64,000 nucleotides of DNA, taken from assembly GCF_001649575.2 (NCBI RefSeq), contig NC_051435.1, positions 9,505,692 to 9,569,691 on the forward strand. The letters are read 5' to 3'. The position numbers and the translations under genes are program-made. Positions 25,462 through 38,292 of this stretch are shown in pieces; position 1 is the stretch's first letter; every line of letters starts with the position of its first letter. The stretch comes from Kryptolebias marmoratus. Lineage: Eukaryota; Chordata; Actinopteri; Cyprinodontiformes; Rivulidae. Under the pieces are notes generated by a model, which was not told the origin of the DNA, made no database searches, and worked only from the letters and a program-made list of their open reading frames with translations.

Positions 25462-26699
25462 CTGGGGAAGCAAACAAAAGTGTTGTAAATTAAAGACGCA
25501 ACATAATAAACATATTTTATATTGGAGCGGCAGAATGTAAAGTTTGTCTGACACTTGGTTCTAGGGATTCACCCGGAAACAGGATGAAGATAAACCACCC
25601 CACCATCTAAACTACAATCATTCCCTTTAAAACCTTTAAAAGGATGGTTGTCACACTAACGCAGACCATCTCAATCCAAAAAAAAATGAAGCCAACATCT
25701 GACACAAAACTCAACATAAAGCCCTTAAAGCAGCATGCGTTCCACTCAGGAACATAAAAATCATAAGAAACATCATTTACAAACATTTCCCCCAAAGGTT
25801 AAACAAATTACCTATCTTTGAAACAAACATATTTGCCTTTTTTTTAACTCTACAAGATAAAAAAGGGACTCCATAAACTAAAAATAAACTAGTTTCACAC
25901 ATTTAAAATCAAAAGGTCAGATTTTTTGCAGTGTTTTTCAATAAACAGTGAAGGATGATGGCAAACACATCCTATCCAATCGTAATTGATGAGCTATTTT
26001 TTTTAAACAACATTGTCAGAAAAACAACTGTTTCAGACTATAGTAAGGATCTATTATGGTCATCGAGAACAGAACATGTGCGATGACCTGCTACACAAAA
26101 ACAATAACAAAGCTACAATAGCACGGGTACTTGGTATACAGAATTTATATTCGAAAAAAGAAATCAATCTTCACTTTCTAAAAGACAACTATTCTAAAAG
26201 TACTGTCAAAAAAACGCTTCAATGGAAAATGCCTCGTAAATGCTAAAGCTACAATTCTCAACATGCTATTTTAATCACAAAACACATGAAGACGATAAAG
26301 TCAGCCATAACTATGTGACTAAATAGAAATAATAAAAGCTGGTGGTTCACGATGACCAAACAAAGCCGAATGAGAAGCAAGTTCTGCATATCGTCTCACC
26401 GTAAACACGTTAGATAACGCTGACCTGTGTCAGGCCTGCACGACTCGGGCTAACATTCATTCACAAACGGTACCGATGGAATTTCATTTATTTAAACAAC
26501 AGCTCGAGATGGCACGGCTAATACGAGCTTATTTTGGCTGCTCTACGAACAGCTTACCGATTGAACAACCTATTAGCCGTAAAAGCCAAATGTGCCGACT
26601 GCATGTCGCCGCGGCCTTATCTGCAGTTCCAGTTTACCGCTAATGAAGCCGCTTGGCCCGCTGAACGTTTAGCCGCTACGTCTTGCCGACAAAGCGAGC

Positions 26700-26900
26700 T
26701 CGTTTCGTTTACTTTAACAGGTTGTTCTGTGGCGCGAAATTACCCAGTTTGTGATGAGTAGCTGCAGCTCCCGTGAAGAAAACCCCAGACGATGGCCGTG
26801 CAGTTGTTCAATGTGCTAACCGTTATCGTTAGCCTGCTCGCTGATCCGCCATGATGGAGAGAGGTATCCCAGCATGCCATGCTTCGCGGTTTGAATGGCT
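26700..26900 (-). promoter_or_regulatory. Probable promoter region of the SON-like gene
   Basis: GC-richer than the surroundings, with several CpG dinucleotides. On the minus strand at 26855-26846 it holds ATCATGGCGG, which resembles a YY1-type initiator element found at many housekeeping promoters. There is no TATA box. This lies about 1.4 kb upstream of the first coding exon. The exact start site is inference. Confidence 0.4.
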
Positions 26901-27423
26901 GCGTCACTGTTTCCGAGGCAACACCAAACTAAACAACTATTTCTTTACTTCCGTTGATTATAAAATATTTCCCTTTTTTTATTTATTTACTTTGTAAATG
27001 TGCTGCGGTTAGCCTCCAGCAGAACAATAATCAAAATTTGCAAGAAATTATAATTAACTTATTTTTTCACCATAAAAAACATTTTTTAAGCAGGAAACCT
27101 GTTTTTATGTTTTATAATGGAAATTGCTTCAGATATTTGAGTATTTCCACGATACTGCTTCTTTAATTGTGTATGTCCAAAAGTAGTATGTGCAAATCAG
27201 AATGATCGATTCTTGCTCTGGTTTAAAAACATGCAAACATCAGTTTGGTATTTTATTATCTTCTTAGTTGTTATAAATAAAATTTAAATATAACTTAAAA
27301 CCTAATTATGTTGCAACTTAATTTAGAGTTTTTTAAAGAAAATTAAGTTATAAAATAAACATCATAATGCGATAAATAATGTTTGTAATGAAATTCGTTA
27401 GCCTGCCAAATGTATTAATTTGA

Positions 27424-27514
27424 CTGTGCTTTTATTCCGGTGGGTATACCGGAAGTGGCCCAACCATAGGCTGTGCTTTTATTCCGGTGGGTACACCGGA
27501 AGTGGCCAAACCAC
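27424..27514 (+). promoter_or_regulatory. Tandem 47-bp repeat with paired ETS-type palindromes
   Basis: Two direct copies, beginning at 27424 and 27471, differ at only a few positions. Each contains TTCCGGTGGGTAYACCGGAA, an inverted repeat of two GGAA (ETS-factor) cores with a 6-bp spacer; the CCGGAAGTG cores are at 27449-27457 and 27496-27504. The pair sits 95-185 bp before the ercc1 start codon and about 600 bp from the putative promoter of the divergent SON-like gene, so it could serve one or both. Confidence 0.65.
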
Positions 27515-27608
27515 TATTTTGTCCGCCTAGCAAGTAACGTAAATACAAGCTTCCTTAGCATATTGATCAGTGTGTTTACGTTGAAACATTTTTATCAGGT
27601 GAAAAAAC

Positions 27609-28635
27609 ATGAAGAAAAGGTTTCAAATCAATCTGGACGATTCAGCTTTTACTAAAGAAAGATTACCGGTGTGTATTTTTTATTTTTATGAAGCACTGCA
27701 GCTACTTAGCTATGTGGCTAGCAGAATTTCTAACACTCACTAAGTTATCCCAACATTAAATTATAAATTCAACTTTTAAATAAAGCTCAGCAATTTAGCT
27801 AAAATAATCTTTCGGGCATGCTAGCTTGCTAACGTACTGTAGTATGACGTCATATGTAATTTTTGATTCTCAAACATATATTTTCCAGCCAAAGCCACAG
27901 TTTCAGCCTTCATCCAGTGGGCAACAAAACACTACAACTTCGACTGCTGACAAACAGGCGGATCGACCCCTGTCATATGCAGAATACATCGTCCAGAGTA
28001 AAAGTAATGTGGCTGCTGTTCCACAGAGAGACTTCTCCTCCAAAGTAAGCAGGACTGAAGGAGCTGGACTCAATAGTCTGAAGCAAGGAGAGCCAGAGTC
28101 TGTGTCCTCCAGCACCACAGGAGGGTGTGAAAGGGACCAGGACTATGTTAAAGAAACTGAAGCTCAACCTGTGGAGGCGAAAAGGAGTGAGGAGACGGGG
28201 GTGGCTGAGGGGAACTGCCAAAAGTCAGCTCCAAGTCTGAACCAGGGTCCTAAACCTGTGGGGTCTGGGAGCAGCATCATTGTTAGTCCTCGACAGGTTA
28301 GCACAAACCTTTATATTTTATAATATATGAAAGAATAAATATGCAGAAATGACCCCTAATGCATCTACATTGAGTGTTTGTTGACATGTTGAGTGGTTTT
28401 ATATTTGTGAAATAATCGGAAGACCAATGTGTGTTTGTTTTTTTGCTTCTGCAGAGAGGAAATCCCATTCTGAAGTTTGTGAGGAGTGTGCCGTGGGAGT
28501 TTGGAGATGTTGTGCCGGATTATGTTTTGGGTCAGACAACCTGTGCACTCTTCCTCAGGTGGGCTTTTGTCCTTCATGAACTGTGACTCGAAACATTTTT
28601 CCCTAACAGCAAATTTGCATAAATAATGTTGGCTG

Positions 28636-28666
<31 letters not shown>

Positions 28667-30649
28667 GGTTAATAAACATTGTCCTAACTCGTTCTCCTCT
28701 GTGTTTTTTCTTTGTTTGTTTGTTTTACATTGATTTTGGACCCTGTTTGAAGTCTGAGGTACCACAACCTCAATCCAAACTATATCCATGATCGTTTAAA
28801 GCAGCTTGGAAACTCATTCGCTCTGCGTGTCCTGCTGGTTCAAGTAGATGTGGTAGGTAAAAAATGCTTTTTATCATAAAAAATAAACTTTCAGCAGTGA
28901 TGCTTTGGTTTCAATTTATCAGTAAAAATGGGGATAATCACACCCAGTTATTAACAAAGTTAATGTATATATTTGTATTTAATTCTGTATATTTTACCCC
29001 TGATCTGTTGTCTTATTTCAAATAAAGCTTACATTTTTACACTTATTCTGAAAACGTTTACTTGTATTAGAGTCCAGATTTAGTCCCTCAAATGCAGCTC
29101 TTGTGTTTTGTTTTTGAAAAGAGAAACTTCATGGACCGATATTTACTGTCTTGTTTGGTTTTATTCAACAGCTTAGTTATATAAAAATCTGTGGACACAG
29201 ATTGTTGATTTGTAAATAGGGGCTCTTATGCAAACTGAATCCATAAATGAAGATAAATATCAATCTTTTGGTTATCCTGCGACAGTCATGAACAGGAACA
29301 ACACTTAAGATAAGTGAAGCCATTACAAAGAGCTGACAAGATTTCAAACGTGCATCCATTTTCTGTTTGGCAAATTAAATCAGCCTTCACAGAACACTAA
29401 CTATAATGTGAGCTGTCCTTGCAGAGCTATTCGGTTGTGAAGTATGTCTTGCTTCAACCAAATTGGTTTCGCTTAAACTGGTGTAAGTGAAGTGTGCAGC
29501 TGGTAACTATTTTTGGCACTACGTAAAGGAAAAACAGATGTTGGTCCATCTGTAACAGATCAGCAGTCTCAAATTACATTGAAGGTTTAAGGATGAACAC
29601 AGTTTTAAGTGACTTTTTTTATATCATTATGGGGGGTTTTTTGCGACAGAAAGATCCTCATCATGCGTTAAAGGAGCTGGCTCGCATCTGCATCATGGCT
29701 GACTGCACTCTTGTCTTGGCTTGGAGGTGAGACGGCGACCGATGGTGCATGAGAGATTTAAATGCTGCCTTCTCAAAAACGAGTGCTTGCAACTGGCCTT
29801 GCCTTGGCAACTTCAAAGTGTGTAATCAGAAGATAAAGTTGGATACTTCTGTTACCTGATGGTGCATGTCTTGGAGAGTTCAACCATTTAATCATGACAA
29901 TCCTAGGTTATTTTTGAGGCGCTTTATTTTACTAGCTCTCGAGTGTAAATCCTGCTTTTTTTCCTCGTTTTTATTGATAAGCCCTGAAGAAGCAGGACGT
30001 TACCTGGAAACGTATAAGTCTTATGAAAAGAAGCCAGCTGACCTCCTGAAGGAGCAAGTTGAAAAAGACTATCTTTCAAAGGTCTGTGTTTTACATGCCT
30101 TCTTTTTGCCACAAATATTATTTAGACATTCTAGTTTTTTAACAAAAAAACAACATATGATCAGAAAAAGAAAATGCGTTACGGGGAAAAATACATGTCC
30201 AGATTCGTAAAAATCTTGTTAACTTGATTTTTTTTTTCTTAAAGGTTACGGATTGTCTGACAACTGTGAAGTCTATAAACAAAACTGATGCCATTACCTT
30301 GCTGTCCACTTTCTCGGTGAGTATTTCTGATGAGAAAAAATGGGACTTTTGACTTGAGTTTGACTTTTCGCTCCCCTCAAAGAGAACGATTCCGGTTAAG
30401 TAGATGCAGACGATACACTTTGCTCTTCTTTTTGCAGTCTGTCGAAGGAATCATCAATGCCTCCAAGGAAGACTTGGTTCTCTGTCCCGGCCTCGGACCA
30501 CAAAAGGTGAGGAAGAACACAAATCCAGAATGTTAGTATGCTGATCGTAGACAGAGCATCTTATTGTTTTGTGTTCACAGGCAAGACGACTTCATGATGT
30601 ACTCCACAAGCCTTTTCTCAAGTCAAAGACAGCAGACAGCAGCAGCTGA
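27609..30649 (+). CDS. ercc1: DNA excision repair protein ERCC1
   Basis: Nine coding exons: 27609-27668, 27889-28296, 28455-28558, 28753-28852, 29650-29726, 29982-30081, 30245-30316, 30438-30506 and 30581-30649. All introns are GT-AG and phases agree, giving 352 aa. The start is [11 protein letters not shown]. Residues 20-155 are a poorly conserved Ser/Gln-rich linker ending in SSIIVSPRQ. The central ERCC4/nuclease-like domain ([68 protein letters not shown]) matches vertebrate ERCC1. The C-terminus is the double helix-hairpin-helix ([20 protein letters not shown]). ERCC1 is the non-catalytic partner of XPF; together they cut 5' of DNA lesions in nucleotide excision and crosslink repair. It is slightly longer than human ERCC1 because of the linker. 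Nothing is broken. Confidence 0.95.
28639..28666. repeat. (AT)n microsatellite in ercc1 intron 3
   Basis: Fourteen uninterrupted AT units within the third intron of ercc1. Confidence 0.9.
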
Positions 30650-30774
30650 GACTTTACCCAGAATGTGACGGGAAGAAATTGTTGAACATTTACTGAAATG
30701 TTTAAGATGTTTTTGAACTATGAAATGGTTTACAGTTGTATTGTTTTTTTGGAATTGAGTTTGTTTTGATAAAT

Positions 30775-30780
30775 AATAAA
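30775..30780 (+). terminator. Polyadenylation signal of ercc1
   Basis: AATAAA 126 bp after the ercc1 stop codon, followed by a T-rich stretch. It gives a short 3' UTR. Usage is inferred. Confidence 0.6.
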
Positions 30781-30789
30781 AAATGTTAT

Positions 30790-31430
30790 ATTTTTATACT
30801 CTATAATGTCCCCCTGCTCTTATTTATTCACAGCGCAAACCAAAGAATGACTGAAAAAATGCGTTATTTTAAAAAAGAATAAGTTGTCTAAATAGAAGTG
30901 TCCCTAAAAGACCTAACTGGTCTAAATATGTCACATTTTTGTGTCATGATTACTGATCTCCTTGTGAAACATTTCTTTTACTTTTTCATCAGAATAATAG
31001 TTTTTTTCAGTGCACTGAAATGAGGAAGAGTTAGCTATTTGAGTAGTAGGACAAAAAGTAGCTCCTATGTAGGATTATGTTGTTAAAATACATGTAGAAA
31101 ACAGATTAGCATGTAATTAGAAGTAATTAGAGCATTTAAACTCCTTTTTTCCCCATAGTGCCATTCAACAGCTTTGTATGGAAGCCAACTTTTGTCCAAG
31201 TCATAAATGTGAGACATTATCTTGAAATTATGACTTATGTCATTATTGAGGGTTAAGTCATAATTTTGAGATAATATTAATTAGTTTGTTTTCGTTTTTT
31301 AATCCAAGTGTCGGAAATGAGCTTCCACAGACTATGGTTTCTAATAAAATTTTTAAAATAAAGCTTATTGCGTTTATTTACGACAGAGTCACGCAGGAGT
31401 TTTGACATTTCCGACAGACGTGAAGGCGCC
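30790..31430. other. Short intergenic interval between ercc1 and prmt2
   Basis: AT-rich and without ORFs of note. Towards its right end, around 31430-31450, it becomes more GC-rich, with an ACAGGAAGTG (ETS-like) site, the probable prmt2 promoter. Confidence 0.5.
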
Positions 31431-31589
31431 AAAGTCAAAACAGGAAGTGTGTGATCCGCTCCGCTGAGTTTTGCCGCTTGTTTCGCTGTAGTAACAATAC
31501 TGAACAAGTAACAATGCTCTTGCTAGTGGTTAAAGTGGGGTGAGGTTATTTTTTGTCAGGACAAAAAAATCAAATTGCGTGTTTGAACC

Positions 31590-34500
31590 ATGCAGGCAGA
31601 TAAAGAGGACGACGACGACGCGTCCCCCGAAGAGTTTGTTGCCTTGTGTGATTTCTCTGGAAGCGGCTTGGAGCAGGTTAGACGAACTTTATTTTGGACA
31701 CTTGGAAACACAGCTGGCATTGTTTTACACCGGGTTTACTTACTGCTACTGTCTCGCAGCTCAGTTTCAGCTCGGGGGACAAGCTGCTGGTTCTCTCCAA
31801 GCCTTCCGCAGATTGGTGGTGGGCTGAGCTGCGGGGGGTCAAAGGTTACGTTCCTGCCAGCTATCTGCGGCAGGACTCTGCTGAGGGGGAGGACAACTCT
31901 TCAGAGGATCCCTGGCAGGATGAAGAATACTTCGGCAGCTATGGGACACTGGTTAGACACATACAACCATCATCTTTATCTTTTGCTGACACTCACCTCT
32001 GTGCCATAAAAGATTCAGACCAGTTTGGTGTCTTTAAGGCAACCATGCAGACTTAAAACATGGTGATCCATTCATATGAACATCTTTTATTTCTTTTAAT
32101 TTGTCAAAGCTGCGGTGTCCTTTCAGAGTAATGTTGCTTTAGTATAGTCTCTAGACACATACGTAAGCATAAAAGCTGGTGATCAGTAGCTGATTAAAAA
32201 GCACCAACTGAGAAAAATATGTAAACAAATCAGGTTGTGTTCAGAATAAAGTTCATTTGGACAACATGGGGCCTTTGGAAGAAATGTTGGGAACTAAATT
32301 GTAACTAACAGAGAGTAACTTTATGGATGTTTTAGCTCTAAGCTGCCACATTTTAGTTATGTCTTCCTTGATATATTTTATTATGATAACAGCTTGGTTT
32401 GGGGTGACTTTTTTGGCAGGCGAATGCTACTGAAAGTTCAAAACATTGTACAGAAACACTTGAATCTGCGTTGTGTCTGTTTAGTTCATCCTTCACTCGC
32501 TTTTGAGTTTTTTAAGAGCAAAAAAAATTAAAAAAACAGGACAACCCTTTATGACAGCACAGGCTTCTTGGAAACACCATAACGCCATTAAAGAAATGTC
32601 TCCAGAATGAATGAGAGAGTCAAGCTGCTGATGCAACTCAAACTCCACAAGATGTAATCAGCTAATTGCTGTCATAACAGACTCATTTGAGTAAATTTCC
32701 TCCCCTCACTGTCAGTGTTTGTGTACATTTTATATCAACAAATCTGCAACAAACTATTGGCATGTCTGCACCAAAGTTCACAGAGGGAGTTCAAGGTTGT
32801 TAAAAGGTTTGCATCAGTGTCTTCAGTCCTTTATAAATGGTCCCAACCTTTATTAAAATTATGAGTTTACTCTGGAGACAGTACTGTCTCCTATATAAAA
32901 TACATTTGGTAGTATTTTTGCTTGGACAACTTTATAGATCCAAGAGCAAAAAAAAGAAAAACGCAAAGGTCGTAGATAAAATGGGTTATAATGAATCTGT
33001 TACCTCAAATCCATAGAAAACATCCTGGATTTATCAGTACACAGCACAGTTAGGCTGCTGATATTTCAGACCCAAAGTCAAGGTTGTAGATTGTAATTTG
33101 CACAAACTTCAGTCAGATAAAGGATCAATGAGCCAAAGTGACCAGATTAACATATTCGATAAAACAACCCTGATGCCCCTGTGCTTTGTTGCTTCCAAAT
33201 CACCTTCTGCTGCACAAATGAAACAATAGCTTTTTCTACTTGCAACAGGGTTTTTTTGTGTCTGCTTTGATTTCACAGTTATTTTATACAATAATCAATT
33301 AGTTTTATAATGTTGTCTTTGTCAATCAGGAACTTGACATTACAGACTTTTACTTCTTTAGTCTGATTAAAAACACAATTTATCACAGACTAAATCTATT
33401 TTCAGGGTCATTTAATAATATCACAACCCTTTCTTTTTACACGTGATGCCTTAGCGACTCTAAGGGGACCCCTCAGCCACGGGGTTCGTGTCTTATTTGC
33501 TCATGTCTCGTGACACAGAGGCTTCACCTGGAGATGCTGTCAGACAGGAGCCGCACGGAGACGTACCGGCAGGTTGTGCTCAGCAACAGCGCCTCCCTGA
33601 AGAACAAGGTGGTGATGGACCTGGGCTGCGGGACCGGGATCATCAGCCTGTTCTGCGCTCAGCTGGCTCAGCCCTCAGTGGTAATCATGACAGGAATGCT
33701 GACGGGGTAGACTGATGTGGATGTGGTTGAATAATAGTTTCAGAAAGGCCCGATAGTCTTAAGTGGCCGCCGTGATAAGAGCAGTTTGAATTCTTTAAAG
33801 AGAGAAGGAACTTCAGCGCTTCTTTCATTAGGATATGAAACACTAAACCATTCTTTTTGAAGGTCAAGAAGATATTTCTGTCCTACAGTACCTGCTGCAG
33901 TCAAAGCAACACACTTATTTTCATACAGTCGTTCTCATTTTGTTTCTTGGAAGTGAACATGAAGACAAGAGGCTGAGTGAGCAGCCTGTGACAGGATTTT
34001 TCAGTTTTATCTGTTTTTTTTGTTTGGGTTATTACATTTAAGCTTTATGGAAGAATCTGAGAAGCACGATTGTGTGTAGTATTTAATGTACTGTTTGAAG
34101 AAAACCTTTGCTGTAAGTGTGCTCAGATTCTTGTGGCAGCACAGCCGGCTCTGCTGTTAACCTTGTGATATTTTCCGTTAAGGTCGAGGAAAACTATTTG
34201 GGAAAAGATGATTAACCTGGACCCGTGGATTCTGTCACAACGTGACAGAAGAACGTGTACGCTTAGAAGTAAAAACATACAGAAGAGCATTCTTGGTTAA
34301 AATAAAACCTAAATTATGGGCTACAGTAGGCTGGTTGTAGCAGCTGCTGCTGCATCTTCATTTTCCTGCTTGGTAACTGATGGATACTCAGGAATGGCTG
34401 AATGCAGATCATTAATTAAAATATGCTTTTTAATTGATAGGACTTTTTCTAGCTATGAAGAGACTTAAAATAATGTTTCAGTTACTATGAAAAAGTACAA

Positions 34501-37448
34501 GTCTTAGCTTCTTCCAGAATATATCAATTATTTTTAAGATTTTCGTTTTTTAATTTAGTCAAAACACTAAAATGTACTGTAAAATTTTTAAAATAGATTT
34601 GAAATATATTATTAACTCTTATTTTTTTCTATTTTTATTACAATATAACAATATTACTTCAGTTTAGGCAAGCCTCATGTTGAACATCAGTGTACTTATA
34701 GCCCCATCTGCTGGGTGAATAGTGTTACTACATACAATACAATACCGTGCTATTTTATTTATAAATTACTTTAAAAACAACACTGTTGACCAAACTGCTG
34801 TACACCAACAAATAAAAACGTAAAAGGCAAAACCACATAAAATTATAAAACAAGAATAAAACTATAAAATCTAATAAAACACAATCAAAACAATAAAAAT
34901 AAAAGCCAACATCTCAAATTGAGTTAAAAGCCAAAGAAGATAAAAATGTGTTTAAGAGATTTAAAAACAGGAAGTAAGTCGGCCTGTCTGACCTGTAAAG
35001 GCAGCTGGTTCCACAGTTTGGGGGCAGCGACTGAAAACGCCTCTTTAACCTCCTCTTTGACTTCGGGACCACCAGCAGTAGCTGATCTGCCGACCTGAGA
35101 GCGCGTGAGGGAACGTACAGCTGGGGCAGGTCAGACAGGAACTGTGGGGCAAATAACGGGACGAGCAGCTTGGTGTTTGACGCCGTTTGTGGTGCTGCAG
35201 GTGTACGCTGTGGAGGCGAGCTCCATGGCGGAGTACACCAGGCAGCTGGTGAAGCAGAACGGCTGCGAGGAGGTGGTGACGGTGCTCCAGGGCCGAGCGG
35301 AGGAGCTGGAGCTGCCGGAGCAGGTGGACGTCCTTGTGTCTGAGTGGATGGGGAACTGCTTACTGGTAATACTGACTCCTCCACTGCGGTCGCTTTTTTT
35401 TTTCAGGCTATTGCGTCATCATTTTTAATTTTCAGCCACAATAAGGTTTAAAAAGGTCCTGTTTTTGTTTGTTTGGTTTTTTTCTTGCCTCCTGTCTAGT
35501 TTGAGTTCATGGTGGAGTCGGTTCTTGTGGCCAGGGACCGCTGGCTCAGAGATGGAGGTGTGATGTGGCCCTCCTCTGGTGCCCTCACCCTGGTTCCATG
35601 CCAGGCCGACAGCTATTACACAGAGAAGATGGCCTTCTGGGAGCGGCCCTATGGCTTGGATTTCACTCCTCTTCAGTAAGAGCCATCGGTCGGCCGCTGA
35701 CACTGAACATCGTTTTTATGTTTTTGCTTTCACCTCATGTTCAGATTCCAAACTCGGATGCACATTTATCCTGTTAAAATTACAGGGTAGCACTGGGTTG
35801 TGTTTGTTTTGTGTTCGTCATTTGCTGGGATTGCTGGTCTGTGACAGTCAGGGGGGGAAAAAAAGCAAAAGAATCCAAAACCGTAATTATATCTTACACA
35901 TTTCCTCAACTTCCCTATACCAAACACAAAACTCACTGTATCTTTTTGTAGTAAACGTATCAGATGCGAGGCCAGGTTTCAAACAGATGACAGTTGATGT
36001 GTTTCTGTGAAAGCACTGCTTCTAAATGAACTGGACATGACAAACAAACAACCACAGAGGCCAGTGAAAAACATCCCTTTCCTCAGGTGACGACAGAGCC
36101 GTGCACATAAAACACCTCAGCAGAAGATGATGAGCTAAAGCAGTCGATAAGACAGAGCTGCATCGACCCAGAGATACAGTCAGAGGATTCTGTCAGGTAA
36201 AACCACATCGCTGAGTGGTGCACACATGACTCAGACTCTGATAGGAAACTCTGACTGTGTCTCTTCCTGTGTGACTTTGTTATTTCTGATCTGCTTCACT
36301 AAAGTCCCGCCTTATTTTCTTTTGCAAATTATTATATATCTCTTTTTGAAATGAAAGAGTGATGCAGACCTGGATGAGTCAGTCGTTTGCTACAGTGTCC
36401 TGGCTGCTATCAGAGCACGAACGCTATCAAATGGGAGTACAGTAAAACGTGATAGTAGGACCCATTAAAGCCGTAAATTAAAACTGAACACTTTATACTG
36501 AGGACTCGACAAACCATCCCTGGGATTATGTTGCTGCACAATAACTGGGATCATAGCTACTTTCCCAACACAAGCGTGACTAATAATGTTAATGGAAGAT
36601 TGCTCTGCACTCTGTTTGTTTTGTCTGAGTCGTGCTGCAGATTATCTGTAACAGTTAGCTCATTTAGCTTTTTGTTCTGAATCTTTCATTTCTGCAGGCC
36701 TTTAGCGCAGCAGGAGTTCTTCACCAAGCCTAAATTCAGCCACCTGATCGAGCCCAACGACTGCCTCGCTGCTTCCTGTGATGTCATCTGCCTCGATATG
36801 TACACCGTGCAAGTGAGAGACCTTGAGGTATCTAATCGTAGATTTTTATCTGTGGAAGCTGCTGTGGCTTTATCTCGGAGTGCGAAACTAACAGCGCAGG
36901 GTTTAATTTCTCAGGAAATGAAGGGGGAGTTTCATTTCTGCGTGGAAAAGTCTGGAGTTTTCCACGGATTCACGGCCTGGTTTACCGTTCAGTTTGAGAG
37001 CCTGGAGAAGGGAGGGGCAGCAGTGGAGCTGGACACGGGGCCAAACTCTGAGTACAGAAAACACGAGAAAAACGATGTTCAACAACTTCAATCAACATGT
37101 ATTATTAACTGATGCCCACTGACTCGCCCACTTCAGGTTGACCCACTGGAAGCAGACTTTGTTCATGCTGGACAGACCGGTCAGCGTGAACGCCGGAGAC
37201 TCCATCAGAGGATCCGTTGCTCTGCACAGAAACCCGATCTGGAGACGTCACATGACCGTTACGCTGCACTGGAACATCAACAGCGGCACAGACGATACCG
37301 ACAGCTGCCAGGCAAACTTCTCACGTTGTGCTCACATTCCTATATTTACGACACACTGCTCCACAGGATTTGATCATGTTGGCTGTTTTTTTTTTGTTGT
37401 TTGTTTTGTCTTTAGGTTGGGACAAAAAGTTTCCCCATGTGGAGATGA
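31590..37448 (+). CDS. prmt2: Protein arginine N-methyltransferase 2 (PRMT2)
   Basis: Nine coding exons: 31590-31676, 31760-31951, 33519-33680, 35201-35365, 35500-35675, 36698-36827, 36915-37051, 37137-37311 and 37416-37448. They total 1257 nt, or 418 aa. Residues 14-80 form an SH3 domain (ALCDFSGSGLEQLSFSSGDK ... WWWAELRG ... GYVPASYL). Then come methyltransferase motif I VVMDLGCGTG (about 124-133), the VEASSMA segment, the double-E loop SEWMGNCLLFEFMVES (194-209), and a THW loop near 352-354. The end, VGTKSFPMWR, matches the vertebrate PRMT2 end. PRMT2 methylates arginines using S-adenosylmethionine and acts as a nuclear coregulator. The last intron begins with GC instead of GT (CAG/GCAAAC at 37312). 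No disruption was found; the length is close to the human 433 aa. Confidence 0.94.
31952..33518 (+). other. prmt2 intron 2
   Basis: A 1.6-kb intron, AT-rich, in which I see no repeat with defined ends, ORF or RNA gene. Confidence 0.6.
33681..35200 (+). other. prmt2 intron 3, containing a LINE fragment
   Basis: A 1.5-kb intron. The first kilobase has nothing recognisable. The part from about 34735 to 35165 is a minus-strand LINE relic described separately. Confidence 0.6.
34735..35165 (-). mobile_element. 3' end of an L2-type LINE, truncated, in prmt2 intron 3
   Basis: On the minus strand the translation near 35110-34915 reads VPSRALRSADQLLLVVPKS, then a frameshifted version of a PPNCGTSCLYRSDR block, then LLNTFLSSLAF. 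From general knowledge this order is the C-terminal end of reverse-transcriptase ORFs of L2-like LINEs in vertebrates. A- and T-rich sequence follows as its 3' end. It is 5'-truncated only about 40 bp from the prmt2 exon-4 acceptor. Confidence 0.65.
35676..36697 (+). other. prmt2 intron 5
   Basis: About 1 kb of intron sequence without a recognised repeat or RNA gene. Confidence 0.6.
37312..37415 (+). other. GC-AG intron of prmt2
   Basis: Exon sequence ending ...TGCCAG is followed by GCAAAC, and the downstream acceptor is TTTAG before GTTGGGACA. Phase 0 is kept and the joined C-terminus matches the family. The nearest GT dinucleotides would break the frame or extend the protein with unrelated residues. 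A matching upstream CAG is typical of GC-type donors. Confidence 0.8.
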
Positions 37449-38292
37449 CAAACTCTCACACAACACCAGTGATCGACGGAGAACCCGACCCAATGGGTCC
37501 GCGCTCCAGCTGGGAGCTGACTGGTAATCGGGCTCGGCTACCACACGTCTGGCCTTCAGCGGGTCATCTGGCAGGCGGTCCAGGCCCGCAGTGATCAGCC
37601 CTGCAGGAGCAGCTGAGCTCACACAGAGTCTGTAAGAACGAAACACGGCTGAGGAGGAAAAACAGCCAGAGCTGGGCTGAATGTGGAAGAAAAGGCCCAT
37701 CGTTTTATGTTTTTTAATGTTTATTTTACTCACTTCATCCTGTTAAACAGTCTGAGTTTAATTTACACTGACATTAATACTCACAGCACCTGCCATTTGC
37801 ACTGTTTCAATTTAACATTTTAACAATTTCTAATGGTTTTAAGATCGTAGACTTTTTTTTTACCCTTAAAAATCAAAGTGAACAATGAATACAACAGAAA
37901 CTTTTCGTACAAAAATATGCAATAAATATGCTAAACAAATACTGCACAGATGGGGTTAAAGTCAGAATCTCTGAGTATTAAAAACAATAACAAAGAAAAT
38001 GCCTCCCTCTCTCTCTCACACAACTCCCCAGAACCAAGACCTCTTCAGTCTTCATTAAAGAATCCTGTGTCTGAAATTATACATTAGAACCACAACAAGA
38101 TTATAATCAGGAAAATAATTGTACAATTTGTAAACCTATGCTGATTTCAGTACAATAAAGTCTGTAGGGAGCTTAACTACTCATTTTCTCTTGGTCTCTT
38201 TAAAATCGCCCCCATTTGTAAACATTTTACCAGTTTTTTTTTGTTTTTTTTTTGTGAATTTAACTGTTCTGTGACACATTTCTTCGTCTTGG
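37449..38292. other. Convergent 3' region of prmt2 and the zinc-finger gene
   Basis: The two genes point at each other here. Candidate AATAAA signals occur on the plus strand near 37920 and 38153, and TTTATT (minus-strand AATAAA) near 37720. No other gene is seen. Confidence 0.5.
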
